From contig NZ_LT629750.1 in NCBI RefSeq assembly GCF_900105125.1, positions 2,480,001 to 2,544,000 of the forward strand: a stretch of 64,000 bases of DNA. Reading direction: 5' to 3'. Every line of letters begins with the position of its first letter. The stretch's first letter is position 1. Shown here one piece after another: positions 56,426-64,000 of this stretch. The stretch comes from Bradyrhizobium canariense. GTDB taxonomy: Bacteria > Pseudomonadota > Alphaproteobacteria > Rhizobiales > Xanthobacteraceae. Made by a program: the position numbers and the translations under genes. The notes under the pieces were generated by a model. That model saw only the letters and a program-made list of their open reading frames with translations, made no database searches and was not told the origin of the DNA.

Positions 56426-56839
56426 TTATTTCCGCCGCGGCCGCTGCTGGCCCAGTCCCATCTTTTTGGCGAGCTGCGAACGCGCCACGGCATAATTCGG
56501 CGCGACCATGGGGTAATCGGCCGGAAGCCCCCATTTGTCCCGGTATTGCTCCGGCGTCATGTTGTATTGCGTGCGCAGATGGCGCTTCAGCGATTTGAAG
56601 CGTTTGCCGTCCTCCAGACACACCAAATAATCCGGAGTCATAGACTTCTTCACGGAAACCGCAGGCTTGGCGGGTTCCAGCGGTGTTTCGGTCCGGCCGG
56701 TCGAGACCCGCTGCAACGCTGCGTGGATCTGGCTGATGAGCGCCGGAATCTCAGACGCCGGCGTCGGGTTGTTGCTCAGATAGGCAGAAACGATATTCGC
56801 GGTCAGGTCGATGAAGCTTTTGCCGGCGGCGTCGGTCAT
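56426..56839 (-). CDS. MucR/Ros-family transcriptional regulator with altered zinc finger
   Basis: A 137-residue regulator. The C-terminal part (CLEDGKRFKSLKRHLRTQYN, MTPEQYRDKWGLPADYPMVA, YAVARSQLAKKMGLG) is characteristic of MucR/Ros. The canonical zinc finger reads C-x2-C-x9-H-x3/4-H; here the second Cys is Asp (CLED) and the final His pair reads Gln-Tyr (RTQY). Some Ros relatives with such changes bind DNA without zinc or with Asp as ligand. It likely represses exopolysaccharide, motility or symbiosis genes. It converges with sufE. Confidence 0.92.
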   Translation of the reverse strand: MTDAAGKSFIDLTANIVSAYLSNNPTPASEIPALISQIHAALQRVSTGRTETPLEPAKPAVSVKKSMTPDYLVCLEDGKRFKSLKRHLRTQYNMTPEQYRDKWGLPADYPMVAPNYAVARSQLAKKMGLGQQRPRRK

Positions 56840-57018
56840 GGCATGAACCTTTCGACGATCTGATGCACGAGGCGAAACCTGCGGATCGAACAGTATCCCG
56901 CAGCGCCAATACGCTTGTGGAATCGTCGACTACTTGCCGAATATGAGCGAATTGTTGCTCAACTGACAAGAACAACAATGTTTTATTTTTAAGGCAAGGT
57001 CGCCGGAAGTAGAACCGC

Positions 57019-57915
57019 TTACGAACGCTGGTCGAGATGCGCGCGCAGTTCGTCGATTGAGGCGAACCGCATCATGCCCTCGGGCATCTGCGCCTCGATC
57101 GATCCATCGGAATACAGCGAATAAGCCATTCCATCGACGACGCCCGATTTGAGAACGGCCACGCCCGACTGTTCCTCGTTTCCCGCGGTCGGCGCCTGAC
57201 GACCTGTTCCGGGTGCACCGCCTGCCTCGGTAAACGTGGACGGTGTGCGGCCACCACGCCATTGGGGTGGCGCATCAGCGGCCCGCCCGCGTTCAGATTG
57301 CGGCCAGGCGTCTTCGAATGTGGCGGACGAAACCTCGCTCGATTTCGAAGGTCCGGCACCCGATGCAGGATGAGAATCGGCCTCTGCCGGATCGTTTATT
57401 CGCCCTTCAACGCGCTCGCGTTCCTTTCGCGATGTCGACGAAAACAAGAGATTACGCCGTTGCCTCAGGGAAAGTGCCTCGGTCGCCGGCTCCGGCAGTG
57501 GTGGCGCCTCGTTGCGCACACGGTCGCGCACCGCGGTTTCCTCGTGCCAGGGAGGCGGCGATGCCGCAGTCGGTTCCGCATCGCCGGCCCTTGCCGCGCC
57601 CGCCTGGTCGCGGCTGAACGGAAAACCGGCATTTTCGGGGGCCTTGTCGCGCAGCGCGTTTGCGGCCGGTAACGGCGTCGGGAACATGGCCCGCTGTGTC
57701 GCCGTGACGTCGGATCCGAGCCGCACCCCGATCGCCTGCAGTTCCCGGACGACCACCGACAGGCAAAGCGTGACGATGCCGGTGCAAGCCGAAATCACAC
57801 CGGCGAGAATCAGCGTATTGCCAAAACTGAATTCCTTAACCGGAATTCCGAGGGCGATCCCCGCTAGACCAGCCAATAAGAAGGCAATCCCGGCGATCAA
57901 CAGCACAATTATCAT
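57019..57915 (-). CDS. DUF308-like membrane protein with long disordered C-terminus
   Basis: A 298-residue protein. The first 65 residues form two membrane helices (IIVLLIAGIAFLLAGLAGIA and FGNTLILAGVISACTGIVTL) and resemble DUF308 proteins. The middle is disordered and rich in Pro, Ala, Arg and Glu. The end (VLKSGVVDGMAYSLYSDGSI, EAQMPEGMMRFASIDELRAH) looks folded and could be a small binding domain. The ATG at 57915 has AAGGGTG 7 bases upstream; the start at 57963 was rejected. Function is unknown. Confidence 0.7.
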   Translation of the reverse strand: MIIVLLIAGIAFLLAGLAGIALGIPVKEFSFGNTLILAGVISACTGIVTLCLSVVVRELQAIGVRLGSDVTATQRAMFPTPLPAANALRDKAPENAGFPFSRDQAGAARAGDAEPTAASPPPWHEETAVRDRVRNEAPPLPEPATEALSLRQRRNLLFSSTSRKERERVEGRINDPAEADSHPASGAGPSKSSEVSSATFEDAWPQSERGRAADAPPQWRGGRTPSTFTEAGGAPGTGRQAPTAGNEEQSGVAVLKSGVVDGMAYSLYSDGSIEAQMPEGMMRFASIDELRAHLDQRS

Positions 57916-58249
57916 CGAAATCACCCTTGCCGCGTCCGAAACGCGTGTCGCCGCCAACGCCACGATACCGTCATATTGTGTGCATCGCCAACCGGCAATT
58001 GCTGCCGAAGTTCCTGTCTAAACTCAATCCACCCGACCCAAGTGGCGGCTAAGTGACGCTCTCGCCGCATATTTTCGTCCAATGCAAGAAGACACGAAGC
58101 TTAATCCCTCGGATTGCTGCGGTGCAACAAGGGCAATTACGCCACAATTCTCAATTACCTGGAAAGATAACTGCGCTATATGGATGCCGGGGAACGAGGC
58201 CCAAAAGCGCCAATGCAGGGCCATTAGGGACGCCGGGTCACCAATAGCT
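57916..58249. other. Divergent promoter region, no gene
   Basis: It lies between the DUF308-like gene on the minus strand and the glycosyltransferase gene on the plus strand. An open frame runs through the second half, but its N-terminus does not fit the family and it lacks a ribosome site. No repeat is recognised. Confidence 0.45.
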
Positions 58250-59899
58250 ATGTCATCCATCACGACGTCGGTCATCGATACGCCCTCACGGCGCTCGGTT
58301 GAGAGGACTTGTGACGATCTCGCCATTCTTGTGCTGGCCGCGGTCGGCCTGATCGCGAGCCTTACGTTTCGTGATTACGGATTAGGCTGGGACGATTACA
58401 CCCACGCCGAATACGCCGATCTGCTGCTGCGCATGTACGGTTCCGGGTTCAGGGATACCGGCGCACTGTCCTTTGCCAATCTCTATATGTATGGCGGCGG
58501 CTTCGACATGGCGGCTGCGTTGCTGCACAAGGTCATCCCGCTCGAATTGTTTGAAACCCGCCGCCTGATCGGCGCCGTCGTCGGCATGATCGGATTGGCG
58601 GTAACGTGGCGGCTGGGCCGGCGCGTCGGCGGTCCGCTCGCCGGGCTCGCTGCTTTGCTGCTGCTGGCGCTGTGCCCAACCTTCTACGGGCACATGTTCA
58701 TGAACCCGAAGGATGCGCCATTCGCGGTCGCGATGGTCGTCCTGATGCTGGGCCTTGTCCGCCTCGTCGAGGAATATCCGGCGCCCTCGCCGCGCACCGT
58801 CCTCCTCGTCGGTCTCGGCGCCGGCCTGTCGCTTGGCTCACGCGTTCTGGGCGGACTGGCGTTGCTGTATGCGGTGATCGGTTGCATCCCGCTATTCGCT
58901 GGGGAAATTCGCACCCAAGGTGCACGTGAAGCCGGCAGGCGGATTGCTCATGTCGCCTATGTGCTGCTGCCCAGTCTGATCTTTGGCTACCTGGTCATGG
59001 GCCTGATCTGGCCGTGGTCGGTGATCGAGCCGGCCAATCCGTTCCGGGCGCTGACCTATTTCTCAACCTTCTTCGAGAAACCTTGGAAGGAAATGTTCGA
59101 CGGCGCGCTGGTGTCGGTGCCGGATATGCCCTGGTCGTATCTGCCGACCCTGTTCGCGCTGCAGATGCCCGAAGTACTGCTCGGCCTTTCGATTGCCGGT
59201 GTCATCGGCACATTTGTCGCGCTGACGCGCGACGATGTAACGGGCCGCCGCAAGTCCGTTTTCCTGATGTTGACCCTCGCGGCGACGCTGCCGATCACGA
59301 TTGCCATGGTGAAGCGCCCCGCACTCTACAACGGCATTCGCCACTTTATTTTCGTCATTCCGCCGATGGCGGCGCTCGCGGGTGTCGCATTCGCATGGGG
59401 AATGAACTGGCTCAAGGAAAACCGCCGCGGCTGGCAGCCTGCCGCCCTGGCTGTCTTCGTGTTTGGCCTGATGTTACCGCTCACCGAAATGATCCGGCTG
59501 CACCCCTACCAATACACCCACTTCAACCATATCGCAGGAACGGTTCGCGCTGCCGATGATCTCTTCATGCTCGACTACTGGGGCCTTGCGTTCAAGCAGG
59601 CCTCTGACAGCCTGCGCGAGGAACTGGCGGAACGGCAGGAAGTGCCGCCGCGCGGACGCAAGTGGAAGGTCGCGGTATGCGGCCCGCAGCGGCCCGCCCA
59701 GGTCGCGCTCGGTCCCGACTTCACGATCGGCTGGGACAGCCACGCCGCCGACTTCGCGATGACGCTCGGCGAGTTCTACTGCAAGGGCCTGACGGCACCG
59801 GTCATGGTGGAGATCAAGCGCGACGACGTGGTGTTCGCGCGCGTCTACGATATCCGCGGGCGCAGCATCTCCAGCCTGCTGGCGATTCCGGCGCCCTAG
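58250..59899 (+). CDS. GT39-like membrane glycosyltransferase (ArnT/PMT clan)
   Basis: A 549-residue polytopic protein with about 10-12 helices. Helix 1 is LAILVLAAVGLIASLTF, followed by a loop with DYGLGWDDYTHAEY, the acidic pair typical of GT-C catalysts. LCPTFYGHMFMNPKDAPFAV has the DxD-like second loop seen in GT39 relatives. The ATG at 58250 is used since 56 upstream codons do not fit the family. These enzymes move a sugar or lipid-linked donor to a periplasmic acceptor. The acceptor is unknown. Confidence 0.75.
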   Translation: MSSITTSVIDTPSRRSVERTCDDLAILVLAAVGLIASLTFRDYGLGWDDYTHAEYADLLLRMYGSGFRDTGALSFANLYMYGGGFDMAAALLHKVIPLELFETRRLIGAVVGMIGLAVTWRLGRRVGGPLAGLAALLLLALCPTFYGHMFMNPKDAPFAVAMVVLMLGLVRLVEEYPAPSPRTVLLVGLGAGLSLGSRVLGGLALLYAVIGCIPLFAGEIRTQGAREAGRRIAHVAYVLLPSLIFGYLVMGLIWPWSVIEPANPFRALTYFSTFFEKPWKEMFDGALVSVPDMPWSYLPTLFALQMPEVLLGLSIAGVIGTFVALTRDDVTGRRKSVFLMLTLAATLPITIAMVKRPALYNGIRHFIFVIPPMAALAGVAFAWGMNWLKENRRGWQPAALAVFVFGLMLPLTEMIRLHPYQYTHFNHIAGTVRAADDLFMLDYWGLAFKQASDSLREELAERQEVPPRGRKWKVAVCGPQRPAQVALGPDFTIGWDSHAADFAMTLGEFYCKGLTAPVMVEIKRDDVVFARVYDIRGRSISSLLAIPAP

Positions 59900-60014
59900 A
59901 CGCAGGCACCGCCGCTTAACCAGCATGACTGCCACGCCGGCCCTGCGCCTTGCTGGGAACCCGTCACCGGACTAGTCTTGTGGCGAAAGCTAACCATTCA
60001 CGGGAGAACCGGTC

Positions 60015-60794
60015 ATGTCGCTAGCGGAAGCACGCCTGAAGGAAGTGCCGTCTGAAATGACGGAGGCCGAATGGGGCCAACGGATCAATCTCGCAGCCTG
60101 CTATCGCCTCATTGCGCATTATGGCTGGGACGATCTGGTCGACACCCACATCTCCGCGCGCGTGCCGGGACCGGAACATCACTTCCTGATCAACCCCTAC
60201 GGCCTGATGTTTGATGAAATCACCGCATCGAGCCTGGTGAAGGTCGACCTCGACGGCAATCAGCTCACCAAGAGCCAATACAGCATCAACCCGGCCGGCT
60301 TCACAATCCATTCGGCGATCCACGAAGTGCGCGAGGATGCCGGCTGCGTGCTTCATCTGCACACGCCCGACGGCACCGCGGTTTCGAGCTGCATGGAAGG
60401 ACTGCTTCCGCTGAACCAGACCGCCCAGCTCGTCACGTATGATCTCGCCTATCACGACTATGAAGGCATCGCGCTCGATCACGACGAGCGCCCGCGCCTG
60501 CAAAAAGACCTCGGCAACAAGAACCACATGCTGCTGCGCAATCACGGCACGCTGACTGTCGGCCGCTCGGTCGCGTCCGCCTTCGAGCGCATGTTCCATC
60601 TGGAACGGGCCTGCACCATGCAGGTGCGCACCCGGATGCTGGGGCCGACCGCCTATCCCGTCGACCAGGCCGTCGTCGACAAGAATACCAGCGTGCTCTC
60701 GAACCCCGATCGGCAGGAGCTGCGCTCGACCACGCTGGTTTGGCCGCCGCTGCTGCGCAAGCTCGATCGCCTCGACCCCAGCTACAAGAATTGA
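60015..60794 (+). CDS. Class II aldolase/adducin-family protein
   Basis: A 259-residue protein. Zinc-binding His residues are in VLHLHTPDGTAVS and LLRNHGTLTVGRSVASAFER, and an acidic/serine-containing loop is DLVDTHISARVPG. This is the usual class II aldolase/ribulose-5-phosphate-epimerase-type fold (FucA/AraD). GGGAG lies 8 bases before the ATG. Substrate cannot be told from the sequence. A strong terminator follows. Confidence 0.9.
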   Translation: MSLAEARLKEVPSEMTEAEWGQRINLAACYRLIAHYGWDDLVDTHISARVPGPEHHFLINPYGLMFDEITASSLVKVDLDGNQLTKSQYSINPAGFTIHSAIHEVREDAGCVLHLHTPDGTAVSSCMEGLLPLNQTAQLVTYDLAYHDYEGIALDHDERPRLQKDLGNKNHMLLRNHGTLTVGRSVASAFERMFHLERACTMQVRTRMLGPTAYPVDQAVVDKNTSVLSNPDRQELRSTTLVWPPLLRKLDRLDPSYKN

Positions 60795-60849
60795 AACTTT
60801 CGCATTTCAAGTGTAGTGTCGGCTACAACACCCTCTGCACTTCGAATTC

Positions 60850-60877
60850 AAACGCCGCCCAATTCAGGGCGGCGTTT
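60850..60877 (+). terminator. Intrinsic terminator of the aldolase gene
   Basis: Perfect 11-bp stem AAACGCCGCCC (60850-60860) and GGGCGGCGTTT (60867-60877) with a 6-base loop, and a T-run on the plus strand (GTTTTTA). The minus strand reading is less T-rich, so this is mainly for the plus strand. Confidence 0.88.
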
Positions 60878-60915
60878 TTACTTTCTGAAGACGATCATCG
60901 ACCGGTCGGTCTCGA

Positions 60916-62322
60916 CTATCCCTTCATCTCGGCCAGGGCGGCGAGAATTCGCGCCCATGAACGAATGCCTTTGTGAAAGCTTTTGAGGTCGTATTTTTCA
61001 TTCGGCGAATGAATGTTGTCGTCTTCCAGGCCGAAGCCGACTAGCACGGTGTCGAGACCGAGCGTCCGCTTGAAGTCCGCCACGATCGGGATCGATGCGC
61101 CCGAGCCGATCAGAAGCGCCTCCTTGCCCCATTCATCGGTCAGCGCGCGCCTGGCGGCTGCCAGCGGCTTCATATTCCAGTCGAGCGCAATGGCAGGTGC
61201 GCTGGAATGGTCGCCGAATTCGGCGCTGCAATCTCCAGGCAGCCGCGCGGTCACGTAGTCGCGAAACGCTTTGCGGATTTTAGCGGGGTCTTGCCCTTCG
61301 ACCAGGCGGAACGAGACCTTCGCGGAAGCCTCTGCCGGAATCACCGTCTTTGACCCCTCGCCGGTATAGCCGCCGATGATGCCATTGACGTCGCAGGTCG
61401 GGCGCGAGGAGATCTGCTCGATCAGCAAGCGCCCCTTCTCGCCGGCGGGAATCGAAAGACCGATTGGCTTGAGAAAAGACTCCGGTGTCAGATTCAGTTT
61501 TTTCCATTGCGCCAGAATATCCGGCGGCAAATCCTTCACCCCGTCGTAAAACCCGGGGATGGTGATGTGGCCGTCGTCGTCAAACAGGCCGCCGAGAATG
61601 CGGGTCAGCACCCGGATCGGATTTTGCGCGCCGCCGCCGAAGATGCCGGAATGCAAATCGCGATTGGCGGCCTTGATCCGCACCTCTTCGTATACGAGGC
61701 CGCGCAGCGAGGTGGTGATTGCCGGCGTGTTCGGATCCCACATCCCGGTATCGCAAACCAATGCGAAGTCCGCCTTGAGGTCTTCCTTGTTGCTCTCAAG
61801 AAACGGCACGAAGTTCTTCGATCCGACTTCCTCTTCGCCCTCGATCACGATGGTAACGTCGACCGGCAGCGAACCCGCAACCGACTTCCAGGCCCGGCAG
61901 GCCTCGACGAATGTCATCAACTGCCCTTTGTCATCCTCCGCGCCACGCGCGACGATGATCTTTCGTCCGTCGGCGTGGGTGGTGACGGCGGGCTCGAACG
62001 GCGGACGATGCCAGAGATTGAGCGGATCGACCGGCTGCACATCATAGTGCCCATAAAACAGCACATGCGGCCGCCCATCCTTGCTGCCATTCGCTTTGGC
62101 GACGATAGCGGGGTGACCGGCCGTTGGCCTGACCTCGGTCGCAAAACCGAGCGTTGCGATATCCCTGGCGAGATGATCAGCCGCCGCCTTGCAGTCGCCG
62201 GCAAAGGCGGGATCGGCCGAGATCGATTTGATCCGCAGCAGCGCGAAAAGCCGCTCCAGGCTGTTATCAAAATCAGCATCGATGCGGTCGAGGACCGGTT
62301 GCAGTTGCGCGGTGCTGGACAT
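60916..62322 (-). CDS. M20-family metallopeptidase (dipeptidase/acetylornithine deacetylase type)
   Basis: A 468-residue, cytoplasmic dizinc enzyme. Zinc ligands and catalytic residues are visible: His/Asp in LFYGHYDVQPVDP, Asp in RGAEDDKGQLMTF, catalytic Glu and ligand in VIEGEEEVGSKN, Asp in LVCDTGMWD and His in DNIHSPNEKYDL near the end. A dimerisation lid is inserted (about 200-350). The long form matches M20 dipeptidases (CNDP/PepV-like). GGGGAA precedes the ATG. It runs opposite to the aldolase gene. Confidence 0.92.
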   Translation of the reverse strand: MSSTAQLQPVLDRIDADFDNSLERLFALLRIKSISADPAFAGDCKAAADHLARDIATLGFATEVRPTAGHPAIVAKANGSKDGRPHVLFYGHYDVQPVDPLNLWHRPPFEPAVTTHADGRKIIVARGAEDDKGQLMTFVEACRAWKSVAGSLPVDVTIVIEGEEEVGSKNFVPFLESNKEDLKADFALVCDTGMWDPNTPAITTSLRGLVYEEVRIKAANRDLHSGIFGGGAQNPIRVLTRILGGLFDDDGHITIPGFYDGVKDLPPDILAQWKKLNLTPESFLKPIGLSIPAGEKGRLLIEQISSRPTCDVNGIIGGYTGEGSKTVIPAEASAKVSFRLVEGQDPAKIRKAFRDYVTARLPGDCSAEFGDHSSAPAIALDWNMKPLAAARRALTDEWGKEALLIGSGASIPIVADFKRTLGLDTVLVGFGLEDDNIHSPNEKYDLKSFHKGIRSWARILAALAEMKG

Positions 62323-62349
62323 TTCCGATGTTCCCCTGGTGAGCCGGAG

Positions 62350-63702
62350 CTACGCTTTCATATCTGGTTGTAGCGCGCCTGATGCCGGAGACAAAGAGCT
62401 CGGCACGACGTCCGAGGGCGGATGCAGGATGTGCCAGACCAATCCTGCGGCAATCACTGCAGTTGCAGCGAGGTTGTTCCCGAACGCCTGCAGGTCATCC
62501 GGGAAAATGGGAAGCGACAGGCATAGCAGCAATCCCGCGACCGCCAGCGCCGCCCAGGTCCCTGCCCGGACCGCAACCCGTGTGTCGTAGGCTGCACGGT
62601 GGATCAGGATGGTCATCGGAAAGAACAGCCACATGAAATAATATTGCCTGGCCAGCGGCGACGCCACCGTCATCAGGCAGAACAGAAGCCCGAGTTCTTC
62701 GGCATCCGAGCGAGCGGTCCGGCGCGCCCGAGGCGGCATCACTGCGATGTATCCAAGCCCGATCAGGAGCGATATCGCGACCACAATCCAGTTTGCGGTC
62801 TTGAAATCAAGATCGACGAAGTTCATGAAGCGCGGCGGCTTGGCGGGATCATCCTGATTGTAGTTGACCGGGCGCGTCAGCCGATGCGTCATTGCGATGA
62901 TGGACTGATTGACCCACGACCAGTTCTGCTCATCGCGCTGCCCGAACCCCTTCTCCGAGCTCGTTCCAACCATGCCCTGATACCAGGTCTTCAGCTCGGA
63001 GATATTGTGCTGGAAACCGCGTACGGGAGCCGGAACCAGGAACAGAAACGCTCCGGTCAAGACGACCATGCTCGCCGCCGCGGTCCAGTGCCTTCGCCAA
63101 ACAAGATAGGGAAACACCGCCACGGGGAAAACCTTGATCGCGGTCGCCAGCGCAAACATGCCGCCCGCCATCCAGGGACGCTCATGCTGCAGCAGCCAGA
63201 ACCCGTACAACATCATCGCAAGCAGCATGAGGTTGGGCTGGCCGAGATCAAACATGTCGAAGACAAAGGACACCGTAACGAAGCCCGGCAACGCAAAAAG
63301 CCACGGACTGGGTATCCGCCCCGATCCCGTCATCGCATTGGAGAGCTGGGACGTCATCCACCATGCGACTGCGTTCACGAACGAGAGACAGGTGTAGAGC
63401 GGGAGCTTGCCGAAATAACTGGGTATCGCGAGCAGGACCGCAGGCAGCGGCGGATAGATGAATTCGAAATAGGCCTTGGGGTCGCTGGGATAGAGGTTCT
63501 TTCCCTGCAACACCTGCTGCCCGGCCCAGAACCAGAGCGGGTAATCCTTTGTCTTGCCATGCCCCCAGATCTCAGGAGCGAGAACGTCGGCGGTCAGCGC
63601 GATACAGCAGACCAGGAACAGAATATCGAGCGGCGCTCGCAACGAGGGATATCTCAGCACACTCGACTTTCCGGAAAACAGGGGATGATCACGCTGCGGC
63701 AA
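62350..63702 (-). CDS. GT87-family (DUF2029) membrane glycosyltransferase
   Basis: A 450-residue polytopic protein. DYPLWFWAGQQVLQGKNLYP and YFEFIYPPLPAVLLAIPSYF are the N-terminal hallmarks of the GT87 mannosyl/arabinosyl transferase-like family, which has an acidic catalytic loop before helix 2. Later helices include ALPGFVTVSFVFDMFDLGQP and FALATAIKVFPVAVFPYLVW. The TTG start at 63702 is weak; GTG at 63660 with GGAAAG upstream is an alternative. It probably transfers a sugar from a lipid donor to an exported glycan. It is separated from the M20 gene by 27 bases. Confidence 0.8.
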   Translation of the reverse strand: MPQRDHPLFSGKSSVLRYPSLRAPLDILFLVCCIALTADVLAPEIWGHGKTKDYPLWFWAGQQVLQGKNLYPSDPKAYFEFIYPPLPAVLLAIPSYFGKLPLYTCLSFVNAVAWWMTSQLSNAMTGSGRIPSPWLFALPGFVTVSFVFDMFDLGQPNLMLLAMMLYGFWLLQHERPWMAGGMFALATAIKVFPVAVFPYLVWRRHWTAAASMVVLTGAFLFLVPAPVRGFQHNISELKTWYQGMVGTSSEKGFGQRDEQNWSWVNQSIIAMTHRLTRPVNYNQDDPAKPPRFMNFVDLDFKTANWIVVAISLLIGLGYIAVMPPRARRTARSDAEELGLLFCLMTVASPLARQYYFMWLFFPMTILIHRAAYDTRVAVRAGTWAALAVAGLLLCLSLPIFPDDLQAFGNNLAATAVIAAGLVWHILHPPSDVVPSSLSPASGALQPDMKA

Positions 63703-63710
63703 AACAATGA

Positions 63711-64000
63711 CTATCGTCGCAGCAGGCCGCCGAGCGCGCCGCGCACCAGCGCGCGGCCGACCGAACCGCCAATCGAACCGCCGACCGATTTGCCGAGACC
63801 GGCGACGGCCCCACCAACGACCTGGTTGGTAACAGAGCGCGTAACATTGCGCGCGATGAGCTGACCGGTCGACAATCTGCCGCGTGATACGTTGGTGCCG
63901 AAGATCGAGCCGACGATCGCGCCGAGATGTCCAAGCATCCCGCCCCCGCCGGCCGACCCGTCCGCTGTGGTTGCGGTTCCGGCGACGCGCTTTTGCAATA
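63711..64000 (-). CDS. C-terminal end of a DUF853/HerA-like NTPase, 5' partial
   Basis: The visible residues, read from the window edge, include AGGGGMLGHLGAIVGSIFGT, RGRLSTGQLIARNVTRSVTN and GGSIGGSVGRALVRGALGGL. This Gly/Ser-rich ending with tandem GGS/GR units is the tail of DUF853 (YjgR-like, HerA-type) ATPases. The main ATPase domain lies beyond the window edge at 64000. The terminal RR and the gene's position just upstream of the GT87 gene are noted; function is unknown. Confidence 0.65.
   Translation of the reverse strand, partial: LQKRVAGTATTADGSAGGGGMLGHLGAIVGSIFGTNVSRGRLSTGQLIARNVTRSVTNQVVGGAVAGLGKSVGGSIGGSVGRALVRGALGGLLRR

Overview
The window is a chromosomal segment of a high-GC alphaproteobacterium of the Rhizobiales, most likely Bradyrhizobium or a close relative (Rhodopseudomonas or Afipia type). 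The evidence is the cycHJKL-degP-kinase/regulator-glnE block, a feuPQ-like pair beside cycHJKL, DUF3551, DUF2336, DUF5330 and MucR proteins, PleC- and DivJ-like kinases, CtrA-type TTAA-N7-TTAA boxes, and the dispersed palindromic repeats typical of the group. No rRNA, tRNA, CRISPR array, intact insertion sequence or prophage was seen.

Layout. 1-4.4 kb: the 3' end of a nitronate monooxygenase gene, a quinone-reductase-like dehydrogenase, a small DUF3551 protein, a peroxiredoxin-like protein and an aldo/keto reductase. 4.4-6.5 kb is a graveyard with a fragment of an apparent MFS gene, two copies of a TetR 3' fragment, a broken lipoprotein gene, a second copy of the 3' end of the dehydrogenase, and copies of a palindromic repeat. 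6.5-9.3 kb looks lower in GC and more foreign: a PadR regulator coupled to a short sugar transferase, a decayed SRAP gene and a trypsin-like protease. 9.3-10.3 kb holds nested inverted repeats. 10.3-14.2 kb: a CDF metal exporter with an extended C-terminus and a PleC-like kinase.

14.3-21.3 kb is a complete NAD-dependent formate dehydrogenase operon (fdsGBA-fdhD-fdsD) with a divergent LysR regulator. 21.4-32.8 kb, all on the minus strand, carries glnE, a two-component pair, a DegP protease and the cytochrome c maturation genes cycH-J-K-L. 33-37.5 kb: two unknown proteins, a FeuP/FeuQ-like two-component system and a 50-residue membrane protein. 37.7-45.8 kb: Ku, a class III cyclase with TPR repeats, a Flp pilin, a TPP-dependent enzyme, a DHA2-type efflux protein and a YcgN-family protein.

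46-64 kb: a class A penicillin-binding protein coupled to DUF1214 and DUF1254 proteins, a lipoprotein, a divergent pair of small-protein and DUF2336 genes separated by two perfect CtrA-type boxes, then DUF1491, a peptidoglycan-binding protein and a DivJ-like kinase, DUF5330, SufE, MucR, a DUF308-like protein, two membrane glycosyltransferases (GT39-like and GT87), a class II aldolase, an M20 peptidase and the end of a DUF853/HerA-like NTPase.

Two themes connect the genes. One is respiration and envelope maintenance: formate oxidation to NADH, cytochrome c assembly, DegP quality control and peptidoglycan synthesis. The other is cell-cycle control: PleC- and DivJ-like kinases, with candidate CtrA sites in front of several genes, including genes of unknown function. 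No intact novel multi-gene system is proved. The best leads are the CtrA-box intergenic region at 50.6-50.9 kb, the PadR-sugar transferase couple, and the decayed and duplicated fragments at 4.4-6.5 kb.
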